From Pollenia angustigena (Eukaryota > Arthropoda > Insecta > Diptera > Polleniidae), in assembly GCA_930367215.1 (NCBI GenBank), contig OV884059.1, forward strand, positions 63,273,393-63,337,392: a stretch of 64,000 nt of DNA, written 5' to 3'. The position numbers were made by a program, and so were the translations under genes. The notes under the pieces were generated by a model. The model was not told where the DNA came from and did not search any database. It saw only the letters and a list, made by a program, of their open reading frames with translations. This document shows, in pieces, positions 31,612-43,495 of the stretch; positions within the stretch are counted from its first letter, which is position 1, and every line of letters begins with the position of its first letter.

Positions 31612-33055
31612 GACATTTAAAAAATAATTCCACCACTACCTTCATTTAATTTTACCAAACAAATTGACGTTGTCTCTTATTAAAAATTTTGACGGAGTAT
31701 TGCAGTATTGAACACTGAAAAGATTGACTTGCTTTAATGTAATAGAAATTTGAGAACCGTTTTCTTTTAAATTTACAATAGAAGCAAAACTATGTTCAAT
31801 TTAATATAACAGTCATATGAAAAATAATTTTTAGATCAACCTTTACATTTCCAAAAAGCAGAGCTGTAAATGAATGATTCATTTTTGATTTTAATTCATT
31901 ACGAATTAGCTAAATTTTTAATTAATTCTTTTCACACAAAAAAATAAATTGAATGAAATTTGAGTCAATTCAAATGAATTAGACAGAAATGAATTTTAAT
32001 TCGTTTTCCAATTCAAATGAATTGCAATTCGTTTCCAATTCAAATGAATTTGTTTAAGTGAATTGCAATTCATTTTATAGATTCATTAGAATTGATTTGA
32101 TTTTGAATTTATTCAAATGAATTGGAAAGAGATTCTTTTTTAAAACTTTATTATTCCACTTTCGTAATAAATAGTTTTAAATATTTTTTTTTTTTTTTTT
32201 TTTTTTTGTTAACATTGAAATAAAAACCCTGCGAAAAATTAGGAAAAAAAACTCTATAATTACACATGAAAAAAAGAGAATAAAAGGCATGATTTCGTCA
32301 AAAGTAGCTTATTCCACTTCAAAATGACATTACTCATTTCAAATATAAATTTTTGGAACAAAAAATTACAGGTATACAGAATTTAAAACAAATTAATTTT
32401 GTCAAACCACTAATAATAGAAACAAACTTGAATGCCACATTAAAACTTTTCAAATTTACGTATTTGCCTCGGATAATGAACATAATATAAAAAAAACCTT
32501 CTAAAACGACAAAAAAAATTTGGGTATTTTTACTTTTTATTGAAATCAGAATACAATAGCATCCGAATTAAAAAAAAAAAAACAGAAAATATGATGTCAG
32601 AAACTTGCCTGCTAAACAATTCGGCGAGGATTGGAGCTCTCTTGATATGTCAGTATAATGAATGATAGCAATGAAGGTGAAAGTGATGATAAAACTTATC
32701 ATTAACATACAGAGGATTGTGATTGCCTTGAACATGAAATTCCTGTAAAAATTTAAAAAATTTTGATTTTTTAGTTGAACTGTCGATTTTTTAATTTGAA
32801 ATTTTGATAATTAGTAAAAAACTAAAAATTCACAATTGTTCTAAAAATAGCTATGGCACAAGCTCTATATGTCTACATTTGTACTTCAAGTTGTACAAAT
32901 AAAGTGTCGGCGAAAGTGGACAAAAAATATAATAAGCAAATGTACTCAGGTATTCAAGACGAAGTCTTGACAGAAAAGAGTACGAAAAAACAGAAGAAAC
33001 ATGTAAATAAAATTATAAATGATAATTAATTACAGCAGTTTTGAACCACCAATAC
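31612..33055. other. AT-rich spacer with simple-sequence tract
   Basis: No gene was recognised. It holds the AATTCAAATGAATT tract described separately, a T22-type run near 32185, and fragments resembling the SINE tail near 32755-32820. Confidence 0.4.
31900..32120. repeat. Degenerate AATTCAAATGAATT tract
   Basis: AATTCAAATGAATT and AATTGCAATTCATTT alternate about eight times with spacers. The motif is its own near-palindrome, so the tract can fold in many registers. Confidence 0.6.
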
Positions 33056-33059
33056 CATT

Positions 33060-33300
33060 GGTTTAAGATTGATGCTTGACTGTTGGCTGGCAGGCAACGC
33101 AGTAGTGCAGAGGGTAGAACGCAAAGAATTCTAATGATGAGAATGTGGTTATTCTCGAAATGTAAATTCAACCCGAGTTCGAGCCTCAGCTCAGCCAAGA
33201 ATAAAAATTATCAATAAGTTTTAATTAATTTCATATTGTATAATTCCTTCTTTCAGTGAAAATAATTTAATGAAAATTAAATTTTCCTCTAGAGCACATA
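33060..33300 (+). mobile_element. tRNA-derived SINE, copy 1
   Basis: The head contains an A-box-like stretch (GCAGTAGTGCAGAGGGTAGA) and a B-box (GAGTTCGAGCC, near 33176). It is followed by a body CTCAGCCAAGAATAAAAATT and AATAATTTAATGAAAATTAA. The body matches 44520-44650 closely. This is the structure of a pol III SINE rather than a functional tRNA, since no cloverleaf acceptor stem is apparent. Confidence 0.6.
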
Positions 33301-34100
33301 ACAAAATTTGATTATTCCAATCAGCCGCGTCAAAACTAGATTATTCAATTTGAAAAACAAATAAGAGAGCTAAATTCGTCTGTGCCGAATAAATAATACC
33401 CTTCATGATGGTGCAATAAGAACAGAATTTAGTATTTTTTGATAAATTTTTATGTTTTAAATACGAATATTTATTTGTTAATTATACCAAAAGATAAAAT
33501 ATTTTTATTACCACTTCATATTAAATTGGGGTTTAAAAGTTTTAAAAAAACTCGGTGAAAAAATCATTTTTATCAAATAATAAAATAAACCAAAATTAAA
33601 GAATTTCATTTATAATACAAAATTTTAAAAACGTAAAAAAAAAATGTTTTTTGAATGAAAATTCGTATGATTAACATCATTTTTTTCAACTTTTTAAATT
33701 TGACTTAAGATGTTTTGTCAAAATGCCACATATAAAATACATGGGACAACAGCCGTTAATGTTGAGTTAAAATTACATATTAATTTAACTTTAGTTTAAC
33801 TTAACCAGCCTTTAAACATTCACTTATTTATAAGCGATAAGATCTACATTTCCACGACTCAGTCCTAGCAAAGTATTGTATACAAGTAAAATAAAGGATT
33901 TTAAAAAATGTATTTACAATATTTTTTTTTTTTTTATTTTACAGCAGGGATGATAAATGAGTAAACCAATATCGAACCAACCAACTTTTAAAATGGTACT
34001 TTTTTGATCCCAATGGTACTAAGCCATTTTAAAATTTTTTTTTTTTAATTTTTTTATAAACAGAAACAAAAGGTACATGTAAAGTATAGATAGAAAAAAA
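33300..34100. other. AT-rich spacer
   Basis: Near 33370-33420 there is a fragment of an INE-like terminal module (GTCTGTGCCGAATAAATAAT, CCCTTCATGATGG). No gene was seen. Confidence 0.4.
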
Positions 34101-34103
34101 ATA

Positions 34104-34234
34104 ATCACCCCTATCGCGAATAAAAATTCCTTGGGAGTTTTTTCCCTTTTTCCATTTTTCCTATGTTAATTCAATAGTAAAAATGGGAAAAGGGAAAAAA
34201 CTCCCAAGGAATTTTTATTCACGATAGGGGTGAT
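34104..34234 (+). mobile_element. Full-palindrome MITE with TA target
   Basis: ATCACCCCTATCGCGAATAA and the reverse complement of the right side pair over about 57 bases, with TA on both sides (34102-34103, 34235-34236). At 131 bp with almost no loop, it looks like a Tc1/mariner-type MITE. Confidence 0.85.
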
Positions 34235-34871
34235 TAATAGATATAAATCAATTTTTTTCGCGTCAAAAGCACATCGCGATTCTTGTTTAATAAGTTATTC
34301 CAAAAAACTTTTCGAAAGAAACTATAGGTCAAAAATGAATTTCGGGCTCCGGGATTTTTCAAAATAGTTTTCCAAAACATTCAAGAATAGAGACAAAAAA
34401 ACTGTATCTGCTCTTGCCAATACTGTATGATGCCGCATATATACCCTATAGGGTCAATTTATTTTTTTTTTTGACTGCCGGAAGAGAATTTAGAATTTAT
34501 CGATTTTTTTTTTTTGTGGAAAATTGACGAAATTCTTGTGAAAATGGACGAATATTTCTCAAAATGCAATCTCAAATTTTAAACTAAATAACAATTTTAA
34601 GCATTCTAAAAATATGTGCATACTAGCATCTTCGAGTTGCATTTCCATATACATACATATTATACTTCTTGATGTGACAACCAGTTTTTTCCAAAATAAT
34701 CTTGAAATGAAAGGAAGTCGTCTCTTTTACTATAACTTTGGCAGAAGTGGTTTCCTATATCTTTAAAAAACTAATTAGAAAATGCACGTTTATATGCTGC
34801 CGCGGATACTAAATTTGGAATGTGGCATATGCAATCGTCCAACGAACAAGTGCAAAACTCTATTCACAATA

Positions 34872-35010
34872 GCGGAGTTCAGTTTTTGGTGCAAATAGTC
34901 TTGCAAAAGAGCAAATGCAAATGCAAATAATCATAGCTGTTTTGTTAAAATAAATTAGCTACGAAATTTTGCATTTTCGCAAGACCATTTGCTCCAAACA
35001 CTGAACTTCA
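34872..35010 (+). mobile_element. MITE with GCGGAGTTCA end, short copy
   Basis: The left end GCGGAGTTCAG matches 18417-18770. The right end is degraded (CACTGAACTTCATTG). Internal CAAATAGTCTTGCAAAAGAG pairs with an inverted copy near 34975. Confidence 0.55.
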
Positions 35011-35169
35011 TTGGACAGTAAATATGTGTTGCCATTTTATATCAATTAAAATAGGTTTGAAAATGTTCGAAATATTAGTATCAAATAAGTCACGGGGGTA
35101 CCAGGGTTCTTTTTAGTTTTAAATTGTACCAAAAAAAGTACAATTGTACCAACTTTATCAACCGTGTTT

Positions 35170-35560
35170 TACAGGTATGTTGAATTTTCCAGACATTAGA
35201 AGATTGTTGAAAAGTAATGAAGTTGATAATTCTTTGAATCAAAATCAATTAATTGCATTAAATGCAATGAAACACGTAACTGGGAATGTTATTGGTAAAA
35301 AACAAGAAGTATATAGTACAAAAAAAAGTTAAACATCTCTTGCAAGCCTTTGATGAACTTGGTGTGAATATGTTCTTAAAAATTACTTTTTTTCCATGAC
35401 CAAATGGATTGTTTTGAAAATCTACTTTCTACTGAATCTGATGCGCAAGGTGATACAGAGGAAAGAAACTAGATTCTATGTTAGGAGATTTATGCTGGTG
35501 GTTAAAGAGAACCATTGATGAAGAGGATACTGACGATGAACAAGAACCAGAAACATACAG
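35170..35560 (+). pseudogene. Fragment of an arthropod transposon-type protein
   Basis: Translated pieces in shifting frames read HVTGNVIGKKQEVY, LLQAFDELGVNMFLKI and LDSMLGDLCWWLKRT. In order and wording they resemble a widespread repeat-encoded arthropod protein with motifs of the type NVIGN ... LGVNMSLKIHFLH ... NMLADYCWSLKRD. Several stops and at least two frameshifts make it non-functional. The family name is uncertain. Confidence 0.5.
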
Positions 35561-35589
35561 AGATCCACAATCTCATATCATTAATAATA

Positions 35590-37258
35590 GCTCTGTTTCT
35601 TTACTCTACTTTGGGATCCCTCGGGATCCCAATTTGCACGAAAAGCGTTCCCGTACTTTTAATTTGTGTAAATGAGAGCGGATTTGAGAGAATATAATTC
35701 TTCTTCTTCTTGCACGAAACAGCCCAGACTTTTTCTTCGTGCAAATTGTGTAAATTGTCAAACAGCTGTAAAACATAAACAAAACAATAAAATGCAAAGG
35801 AAAAAAATCATGAACCAAATTTTGGAAAAAGTGTTGTGGAGTAAAATAACCCAGCGGGAAAATGAGGAATTGATTACATAAATAATTAAAAAAATAATGC
35901 ATTATTTTCGAAAGAATAATAATGCATTCATTGGAATCGAGAAGGTAATTTCATCAGACACAAAATTTAAGCACTGATTACCACGTATATTCCCACATTT
36001 GCAGAACAAGGAATGTATTGTTTCTGTTAGTAACAATTATTCGTGTTTTTGCTTTACATACATATTTCCTTAATAAAAATCCGTTATTTTTTTGCTGCCT
36101 TTATGTCGCCTACTTATAATTTTTATTTTAGTCGCAGTTTGTGTTTGAAAGCGTACGGTCAAAGCACAAATTATATGTCTGTGGGTCAAAGTTATTTAAA
36201 GTAAACAGGTATTAACAAATGTATTCCAAACGGCATTGGAGAAGACTTATTATAAGACTTTTGAATAATATAATTTATTCCAAAGAATGAATTATTTAAT
36301 TCATTCGCAGGATACATTAAAATAATTTATTACAATCCAAGGACATGTTCTGTGTTAAGAATAATGAATTCTGGAATCAAATATTATACAAGATATGTAT
36401 TACTTTCTCGATTCCTATTAATTCCATTTTCCCGCTGGGAATGTACTAAAATATAAAGTTTTATGTTGAAATTTTAGGAAAACATAATAAGGGTCTTCAT
36501 GATATGGCTTAAAATTGCCATTTGTGCAAATGGGTAAACTTGCGAGACTCGTTTCATGAAGATCCTTTTTAATTTTTGTGTAATTTTAAACAATTACTGT
36601 CATTTCAAACTGAAACGTCAATAAAAAAATATATTAAAAAAAAATAATCAAAAATATAATAAAAAAGTTGAAATTTGTGAATAATAAATGAAATTTGTTT
36701 TTAAACATGCATAAAGAAAGTCAAAACACTAATATGCTTATGTTATTACAAGAATTTATTGTTTGTGATTTATTAACACTTGAAGTTTTCATTGAAAACG
36801 GCGGTAAGCATTACAAAAATTTGTTTGTATGAATGCACAATTGAAGAGCGCAAGATTACGAGTCATAATTGTTGGGCAAATTTAAGCAGTTTGTGTAAAT
36901 TAATTCTCATACAATATTTGACAGTTCATTTACGAGGGCGCAAGAATGCACAGTTTGCACACATTACGAGACTTATAAACGATATCATGAGGACCCTTAA
37001 TGTTAGTTATTGTAAAAGTGTTTGTTTGGTTTAATTTTTGGTAAAATTAGTTTATTTCTGCAGACAATATACAATTTTTCAAAAGTGGCATAAACTTTTA
37101 TTGTTTTGTAAAAACTATCAAACAATGACTTTTTATTTTGTGCTTAAAATTTGGTTTTTTCTGTTCCCGTACTTTTGTGTAATTTTGTATCTTTATGAGA
37201 GAAATTTATGATTGCTCTCATTTTCACGAACTTTACCCAAAAAGTAAAGAAACAGAGC
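35590..37258 (+). mobile_element. Inverted-repeat element with GCTCTGTTTCTTTACT ends
   Basis: GCTCTGTTTCTTTACT at the left and AGTAAAGAAACAGAGC at the right are flanked by TA (35588-35589, 37259-37260). Interior open frames are short and unlike known transposases. A second pair of inverted ends lies inside at 36489-36998. Confidence 0.65.
36489..36998 (+). mobile_element. Nested element with AAGGGTCTTCATGATAT ends
   Basis: AAGGGTCTTCATGATATGG at the left pairs with CGATATCATGAGGACCCTT at the right. AAT on each side may be the target duplication. An extra inner copy of TTTCATGAAGATCCTTTTT occurs near 36552. No coding signal was found. Confidence 0.5.
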
Positions 37259-37319
37259 TATTATGTTTTACAATGAACTCAACATCAAAAATTTATTTTT
37301 TTAGCCTCAAAACATCGGT

Positions 37320-37537
37320 GGGATTCACAAGGTAGTCATAAAGTGGTTAAGTCATAGGTTTTAAAATAATTACAAGAAATATATGTATATGACTGCTGTG
37401 GGCAACCGCTTAAAATTTAGATTTTTAGATTGCAATTTTATTTCGTTTCGAACTCAACAATATATTTTTTAAATAATTATAAAATATTATTTATGACATT
37501 ATGACGATATGACTTGATAGCACATCTTGTGAATCCC
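37320..37537 (+). mobile_element. Short MITE with GGGATTCACAAG ends
   Basis: GGGATTCACAAG at the left and CTTGTGAATCCC at the right, with related ATGAC-type repeats just inside. A single end of the same family (GGGGATTCACAAAG) occurs at about 50446. Confidence 0.6.
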
Positions 37538-37784
37538 CCAATCGTTTTTTCTATGGCAATCTAGAAGAAAGAGCATAATTTGTATGCGCAATCTATCATG
37601 AGTATTAGGTAGGTAAAAATAAATATTAAACACGGATTACTCGACCCCAAAAACGCACTAGGTAAAAATAAATATCAAACAAATTTATCAAAATAAATGA
37701 TATATTAAAGATTTGACACATAGAAGACTTCATACAAACGGGACAACCACCATATGCTTCTCTACGCCATTTTTCATTTAAAAT

Positions 37785-37985
37785 GAGAAAATTCAAGATG
37801 AAATTGAGAAAATTCCAAATGAAATTGAGAATTTCAATTTGATATTGAGAAAATTCCAACTGAAATTGAGAATTTAAATTTGAAATTGAAAAAAATTCCA
37901 AATAAAATTGGGAAATTTTAATTTGAAATTGAGAAAATTCCAAATGAAATTGAGAAAATTCCAAATGAAATTGAGAAATTTTAAT
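37785..37985 (+). repeat. Minisatellite, left arm
   Basis: About eight or nine degenerate copies of GAGAAAATTCCAAATGAAATT. The array forms one arm of the element at 37765-38741. Confidence 0.8.
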
Positions 37986-38094
37986 TTTTCATTGATAAAA
38001 TTGAATTATCTATATAATTTTTATTATATTCATTCAACAAACATACATAACTAACAAGGATCGAAAAATATGAAAATAAATAAAAATCGCAGTA

Positions 38095-38430
38095 TTATTG
38101 ACCAACAGGCATTTCTTCCAGATCCAGAGCAGATTGGTAAAACGATGAAGTATGTTGTATGGCTCTACTGCAATCTCCAGTAGTTATACATGTCTTAGAA
38201 ACATTAATCATCTGTTCTAAAAAGACAAGCCTCTGTTCTCCTACATGGGTGGGAATTACGTTCGGTACATTCATCGTTGTTGTTACCGTACTTTTATTTT
38301 TGACCAAATAATTTCAATGGGGTTAAGCATCGGTGAATAGAAGCTCAATCGCAGGAGCGTAGCTGGAGAGTTGTCAGAAATAATTTGTAGCCGAATGTGG
38401 CATTGAGAATTGTCACATACCAATACGAGG
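38095..38430 (-). pseudogene. C-terminal part of a DDE_3 (Tc1/IS630-like) transposase
   Basis: On the minus strand the frame reads LVCDNSQCHIRLQIISDN, then LLRLSFYSPMLNPIEIIWSK. These are the second Asp (CDN) and the final acidic NPIE motif of a DDE_3 domain. A +1 shift follows and the frame continues to 38095 with EQRLVFLEQMINVSKTCIT and DCSRAIQHTSSFY, a usual C-terminal pattern in insect members. The N-terminal DNA-binding half and the first catalytic Asp are missing, so the copy is dead. Confidence 0.75.
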
Positions 38431-38559
38431 ATCTGGATGCCTGTTGGTCCATAATACTGCGATTTAATTTAATTTAATTTTTTTCGATCCTTGTTAGTTA
38501 TGTATGTTTGTTGAATGAATATAATAAAAATTATATAGATAATTCAATTTTATCAAGGA

Positions 38560-38735
38560 AAAATTAAAATTTCTCAATTTCATTTGGAATTTTTTTCAAT
38601 TTCAAATTTAAACTTCCCAATTTCATTTGGAATTTTCTCAATTTCAAATTGAAATTCTCAATTTCATTTGGAATTTTCTCAATTTCAAATTGAAATTCTC
38701 ATTTTCATTTGGAATTTTCTCATTTTCAATGAAAA
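38560..38735 (-). repeat. Minisatellite, right arm
   Basis: The inverted counterpart of the left arm, with units such as AATTTCATTTGGAATTTTCT and TCAATTTCAAATTGAAATTC. Confidence 0.8.
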
Positions 38736-38743
38736 ATGGTGTA

Positions 38744-40225
38744 GTGCTGCTACATTGAGTAAATGTTCTTTTTTATACATTTTTCAAATTTAATATTTAA
38801 ATTTAATAGGTTATCGTCGAATTCTAACTTGTGGCATGCAAAAACGTAGCGTCTGACATGTACGAGTTTTTGAAGGACAAAAAAAACACGAATAATATTA
38901 AAGGATTATTTTGCAAAGTTTAATTTATTTACACGCAATAATTCAATTTTGTTGCTTAATAAAAAAGAAATTTAAAAAAGCTCATTTAAGAAAACTTACA
39001 AATTTATTTTTAAGAAGGCAATAAATAAAAAACTATCGTATATTATAAATAATATATATACATATACATGTATAACTGAGCTACCTAAATATGGGTGCGT
39101 ACAGAGTGGCAGCTTGTTGCCGAGCCGACTGACGCTTATTGCGAGAAACAAGCGCTGATATTTTATCTATTATTTGTGTTTTCGGTATGTATGTATGCAT
39201 TTTTTTAATTTTTTTATAATTTTATTTAAAACAATCCTAAATGCGAAATTTCCTGAAATAAGTATAAAATTCTTAAATCAAGTAAAAAAAAATTAAACTT
39301 TTCGTTGTGTTTAACCCTCCGCCTTACGCATGTTTTGATTTTCTATACACATTAAAAAAATAGGTCTGGCAAGACTCATGTGTACCACGAGGGGCAAAAG
39401 TTAATTTTAACTCTTGCTTCTCATTTAGTTTATATTTTTGGTTAAATATGTACATACGATTTCTAAAGTAAAAACCATACGGGTAAGTAAGTCAACCATA
39501 ATTTTTTATTTCTAATTTCTTTTTTTGTTTTTCCAAACACGAATTTGTGATAAAATCAACTTTTTAATACTTGAGTGAAGCACATTTTGAGATTAATTCA
39601 ATCTTGGTTTTACTTAAATCAATCTCATTTTCGGATTATTTTAAGTACGAATTCGGATTAAAACAATTTTATAGTTCTTGAATCAAGCGCATTTTGAGAT
39701 TGATTCAATCTTAGTTTTACTTAAACCAATCTCATTTTCGGATTATTTCAAGTACGAAGTCGGGATTGAATATGGACAATTTAAATATTTTGCGATTGAA
39801 AATCCGTACCTGAATCAATCTTTCTGTACTGAATTCAAGAAATTCCGTTCTCACCGTACTATTAATACTGTTTCGGATTGATTCAAGTACGGATGGATTG
39901 ATTTTTCTTTTGAGTGTAAGTGAATGAATTCTTAACAAATTAAAAAATATATAACATTTGAAGAGGTACGACATTCCCTCACACCGATGCAGGTTTGTAA
40001 GGGAGCATATTAAAGAATAACGGTGTATAAAACTTATCGTTACATTCAATTTTTATATGCGCTAAAAGGAGCGCTTTCTGTGTAAAAAATTTTTTGCTTC
40101 AATATAGTAAGCGAAACTTTGACTTTTCTCCCTTAAAAACCTGCTTCGCTAGAAGCTCCATTTTTTATTGGGATGTAAATATTCGCTTGATAACTCTTAG
40201 TTTGTTTGTGGTCTGTCTACATTAT
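38744..40225. other. AT-rich spacer with a two-copy direct repeat
   Basis: Two direct copies of about 112 bp (near 39580-39655 and 39690-39765) share GCACATTTTGAGATTAATTC-like sequence and CAATCTCATTTTCGGATTAT. A module near 39985-40020 (CAGGTTTGTAAGGGAGCATA) recurs near 62254. No gene was seen. Confidence 0.45.
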
Positions 40226-40229
40226 TAAA

Positions 40230-41760
40230 ATATGCCACTCCCAATTTTCCAATCCTGCGCATTTTTAAGAGGTTGTGAGTTGATAACCCAGCTTTGTGTA
40301 CCAAATTTGGACTATTTTTATCGTACAGTACTTTACAAGGCAATATTTTTGACAATCCGACCACAGAAGCAGTGTTGTTGTAGAGTTGACCTTAGCTTCT
40401 ATTCAATTCGCCTTGGTTCTTTAGATATAAATAAATATATTTTGTGGCACGACCACTTCTCCAATCCAGCCCACATTTTGTAGAATGTTTTGTATTGATA
40501 ACCAAGATGATTGTACCTTATTTGGAAACTATGGCTTTTGCCGTTCTCCAGATATGCAGACATCTAAATTGTCTTTTTATAGCAGTTTCCCACCAACTTC
40601 TTCAATCCCGCCTACTTCTGCAATTCCGCTATTTTAGACAGGTTGAGTATCGATAACCAAGTTGCTTGTACCTCATTTGAAAACTGTAGCTCTTGCCGTT
40701 CTCAATATATAGAAAACAGAAACAACAAGAGATTTATAAATAAAATTAGAGGCAGTTGTGGTTTTTGCTCATATCTCAGTTATTTATGGACTGATCTGGC
40801 TGAATTTCAATACATACCAGATAAATCAAAAATGCTGCTATCTTAAATATACTTATCTGCTTTAATGTGCAGATACACAATTTTAGCTTCCTGCCTAAAA
40901 GTGCAGGTAAGTAAAATATTCAAAAGCATAGCGAAAAAGGTTCATATTTAAATATTTTTTTTTTTAAACAACTTAAGTTGGATATTTATGTGAAAAAGTG
41001 GCAACCCTTTCTTTAATGTGCGCAGCTAACTTGTATAATTTATATGACTATATTTTAAAACTGCCAAAAAATATGGTAAATATGCAGGTATCCACAATGC
41101 ACGTAAACAATGATTTTAAAGAATAATTACAGAAAATAAATATTTAGGGCACTTAAGTGCAGATTATTTTAATATTTTGTATGGAAATAGTTTGAGAACG
41201 AAAAATATTTTTTCCAGATATGCCGAAGTCTTAACCTAATGTCTTTTTATGGAAGGTAACATGCCCGCCCACTTATCCACTTAACCCTCACTTTCTGACA
41301 GAACTTGTGTATTGATAACCCAGCAATTTGTACAAAGTTTTGAAAGTTAAGCTATTGTCGTTCTCCAGATATACAGAATTATATTTTGTGTGAAGCCCAC
41401 TTATCCAATTGTGCACTGATAACCACGATGTTTATTCCAAATTTTGAAACTTTACCTATTGGCATTCTCCATATATACGGAAGCCATATTGTCTTTGTAC
41501 CACTTATCCAAAAACATTAACTTTTTGGCGGCTTTTGTTTATTGACAACCTAACTATGTGTACTAAATTCGTACAATTTTTCTGGTACCGTTATATAGAT
41601 ATTAAGTCATCTATTTTGTGCCCATTCATCTATTTTATGGCATTGACATCAAAGCTATTTAAACAAATTTGTATTGATAACCAAGATGATTGTAACTAAT
41701 TTGGAAGCTTTGCCTCTTGCCGTTAACCAGATATAGAGCAATCTATTATATTTAAGTATG
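40230..41760 (+). repeat. Degenerate tandem units of an INE-like repeat
   Basis: At least six units of roughly 130-200 bp carry the same succession: CACTTCTCCAATCC, TATTGATAACC, GTACCAAATTTGG, CTCTTGCCGTTCTC and AGATAT. Further units occur at 43010-43110 and 44040-44350. The open frames crossing them are by-products of the repeat. Confidence 0.55.
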
Positions 41761-41936
41761 TCCCAGCAAACAAATGGAAGATATCCCCTAAGGCAATAGT
41801 TTAGCAATATCCCCAAATTGTCATCTAAAAGAAAATAATCAAAGTAAGTTTTTATTTTCTTCCTTTTATAATTTTCCAGAAAATTACGCAAAATAAACAG
41901 AAAAAAATTAAATTATAATGTACGTCATAAATTAAA

Positions 41937-42171
41937 CAAGTAAGAGTGCTATATTCAGCTGTGCCGAATCATATATTCCCTTCACCATTGTGCGAGCAGA
42001 ATACAGAGCAACTAGACAAAAACTAAATAAAACTGGTAAATATTTTTTTTTAAAATAAGAGACAACCGGTTTTGAACTTCGCTTTTCATAAGGGCCCAGA
42101 ATATATATACTTTATAGGGTGTAGGATCAATATTGTATATACCTTTTTACCTTCGGTGAAGGGTATAAAAA
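41937..42171 (+). mobile_element. Short internally deleted INE-like copy
   Basis: It has the left terminal module (CAAGTAAGAGTGCTATATTC, GCTGTGCCGAATC, CCCTTCACC) and, only 150 bases later, the right module (GGGCCCAGAATATATATACT, CTTCGGTGAAGGGTATAAAA). The CCCTTCACC and GGTGAAGGG pair is a subterminal inverted repeat. Confidence 0.65.
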
Positions 42172-43495
42172 GAGTAATTTTCGGGAATTCAGGGGTCTAA
42201 TCACTGCATCCGATACTATCGTATCGAATAAACTATTGAATTTTTTTGCATACGATAGACACTGGCGTATCGAATGAAAACTCGATAAATGTAATGTCGA
42301 GTTACTCGATGTCGAATGCTATTATTTCAAATTCAATACATTTCATTCGATATCGAGTTTCAAGATACCAAAATAAATAATTTCGATGAATTTTGCTCGA
42401 TATCGTATGCGGTGATTAGACCCCAGTATTTCGGTTATAACTCATACAAATTTCCGACATTTTGGTATATAAGTCATATCCATAGGACATATGGCAGCCC
42501 TAAAATTTAGGTTTTTATAAAAATTTTGATGTTTTTTAGCCCATTTTTGGAGTATTTTGCTCATAAATTACCCATTGTCTAACCGATTTGATAGTTTTAT
42601 ATACCGACGTGTTAAGGAAGAAATTTACCATTTACTTAAGTTATATTTATATATAAACATTTATATAAACTTGTAAATATATATTTTAACAAAGTTAATT
42701 ATAAAAAGAGTAATTTTTGTGGATTCAGTATTTCGGTTATAACTCTGCCATTTTTTAACCGATTTGGCAGATTTATATACCGACGTGATGAAGAAGAAAT
42801 TTACCATTTACTTTAGTTATAAAGCTTGGACTCGGGGAGATTTATGGTTCTCGAAAGTGGGTATTTAAAAGAAAAAATTTAATTTTGGTCATAACTTTTA
42901 TGTATCTGAACCGATTTTCCCGAGTTTTTATAAAATATGTTCTACTAAAGATTTCCGATATTTTGATATATAAGTCATATCCATAATAAAATTTTTAATT
43001 TTTTTTGTACGGGAGGTACCACTTCTCCAATCCCGCACACATTTTGTAGGATGGTGTGTATTGGCAACCTAAATGTGTGTACCTAATTTGGAAACTTTGG
43101 CTCTTGCCGTTCTCAAGATATACAGAAATAAAAAAAATACAACAACAAGGGATTTTTGGAAAAATTTAGAGGTAGTCGTGGTTTTTTGCTCATATCTCCG
43201 TCATTTTTGGACCGATCTGGCTGAATTTCAATAGCAAACTTAAACGGAGTATATTTTACATAAATATACATCAACCTAGTCCACATCATTTCTGGGGTTT
43301 TCGGAAAACCCATTTCAACATACACACGGACAGACGGTCAGACGGACAGACGGACAACCTGATTTGAACTTCGCTTTTCATAAGGACCCAGAATATATAT
43401 ACTTTATAGGGTGTAGGATCAATATTGTGGAACATACAAACGGAATGACAAAGTTATATATATACCCTCTTACCTTCGGTGAAGGGTATAAAAAT
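42172..43495 (+). mobile_element. INE-like repeat, second copy
   Basis: Internal repeats (CAGTATTTCGGTTATAACTC twice, GATTTTGATATATAAGTCATATCC-type units) are followed by CAGACGGACAGACGGACAAC and the right module ending GGTGAAGGGTATAAAA. The left end is missing or lies in the adjoining short copy. A 231-bp MITE is inserted at 42193-42423. Confidence 0.6.
42193..42423 (+). mobile_element. MITE with GGGTCTAATCAC ends and CAG duplication
   Basis: GGGTCTAATCAC and GTGATTAGACCC bound the element, with CAG on both sides (42190-42192, 42424-42426). The unoccupied paralogous sequence is in this window near 42720 (GGATTCAGTATTTCGG), which confirms the insertion. The core contains CGATACTATCGTATCGAA-type palindromes. 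Confidence 0.85.

Larger units (their letters stand above)
37765..38741 (+). mobile_element. Tc1/mariner-type element with minisatellite arms
   Basis: The ends CGCCATTTTTCATT and AATGAAAAATGGTG are flanked by TA (37763-37764, 38742-38743). Both arms are arrays of an about 20-26 bp unit (AAATTGAGAAAATTCCAAAT and its inverse). Inner arms continue with a precise inverted pair around ACATACATAACTAACAAGGA and TCCTTGTTAGTTATGTATGT. The central 360 bases keep the end of a DDE transposase gene on the minus strand. TA target plus DDE_3-type transposase fit the IS630/Tc1/mariner group; tandem-repeat arms are the structure of foldback elements. Confidence 0.85.

Noticed and set aside
33100..33200. Possible tRNA gene from the B-box GAGTTCGAGCC
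   Set aside because: No acceptor stem or anticodon arm could be folded, and the downstream body is shared with 44510; it is a SINE head.
37785..37985. Regularly spaced repeats that could suggest a CRISPR-like array
   Set aside because: Units are contiguous and degenerate, with an inverted partner array; it is a minisatellite arm in a eukaryotic transposon.
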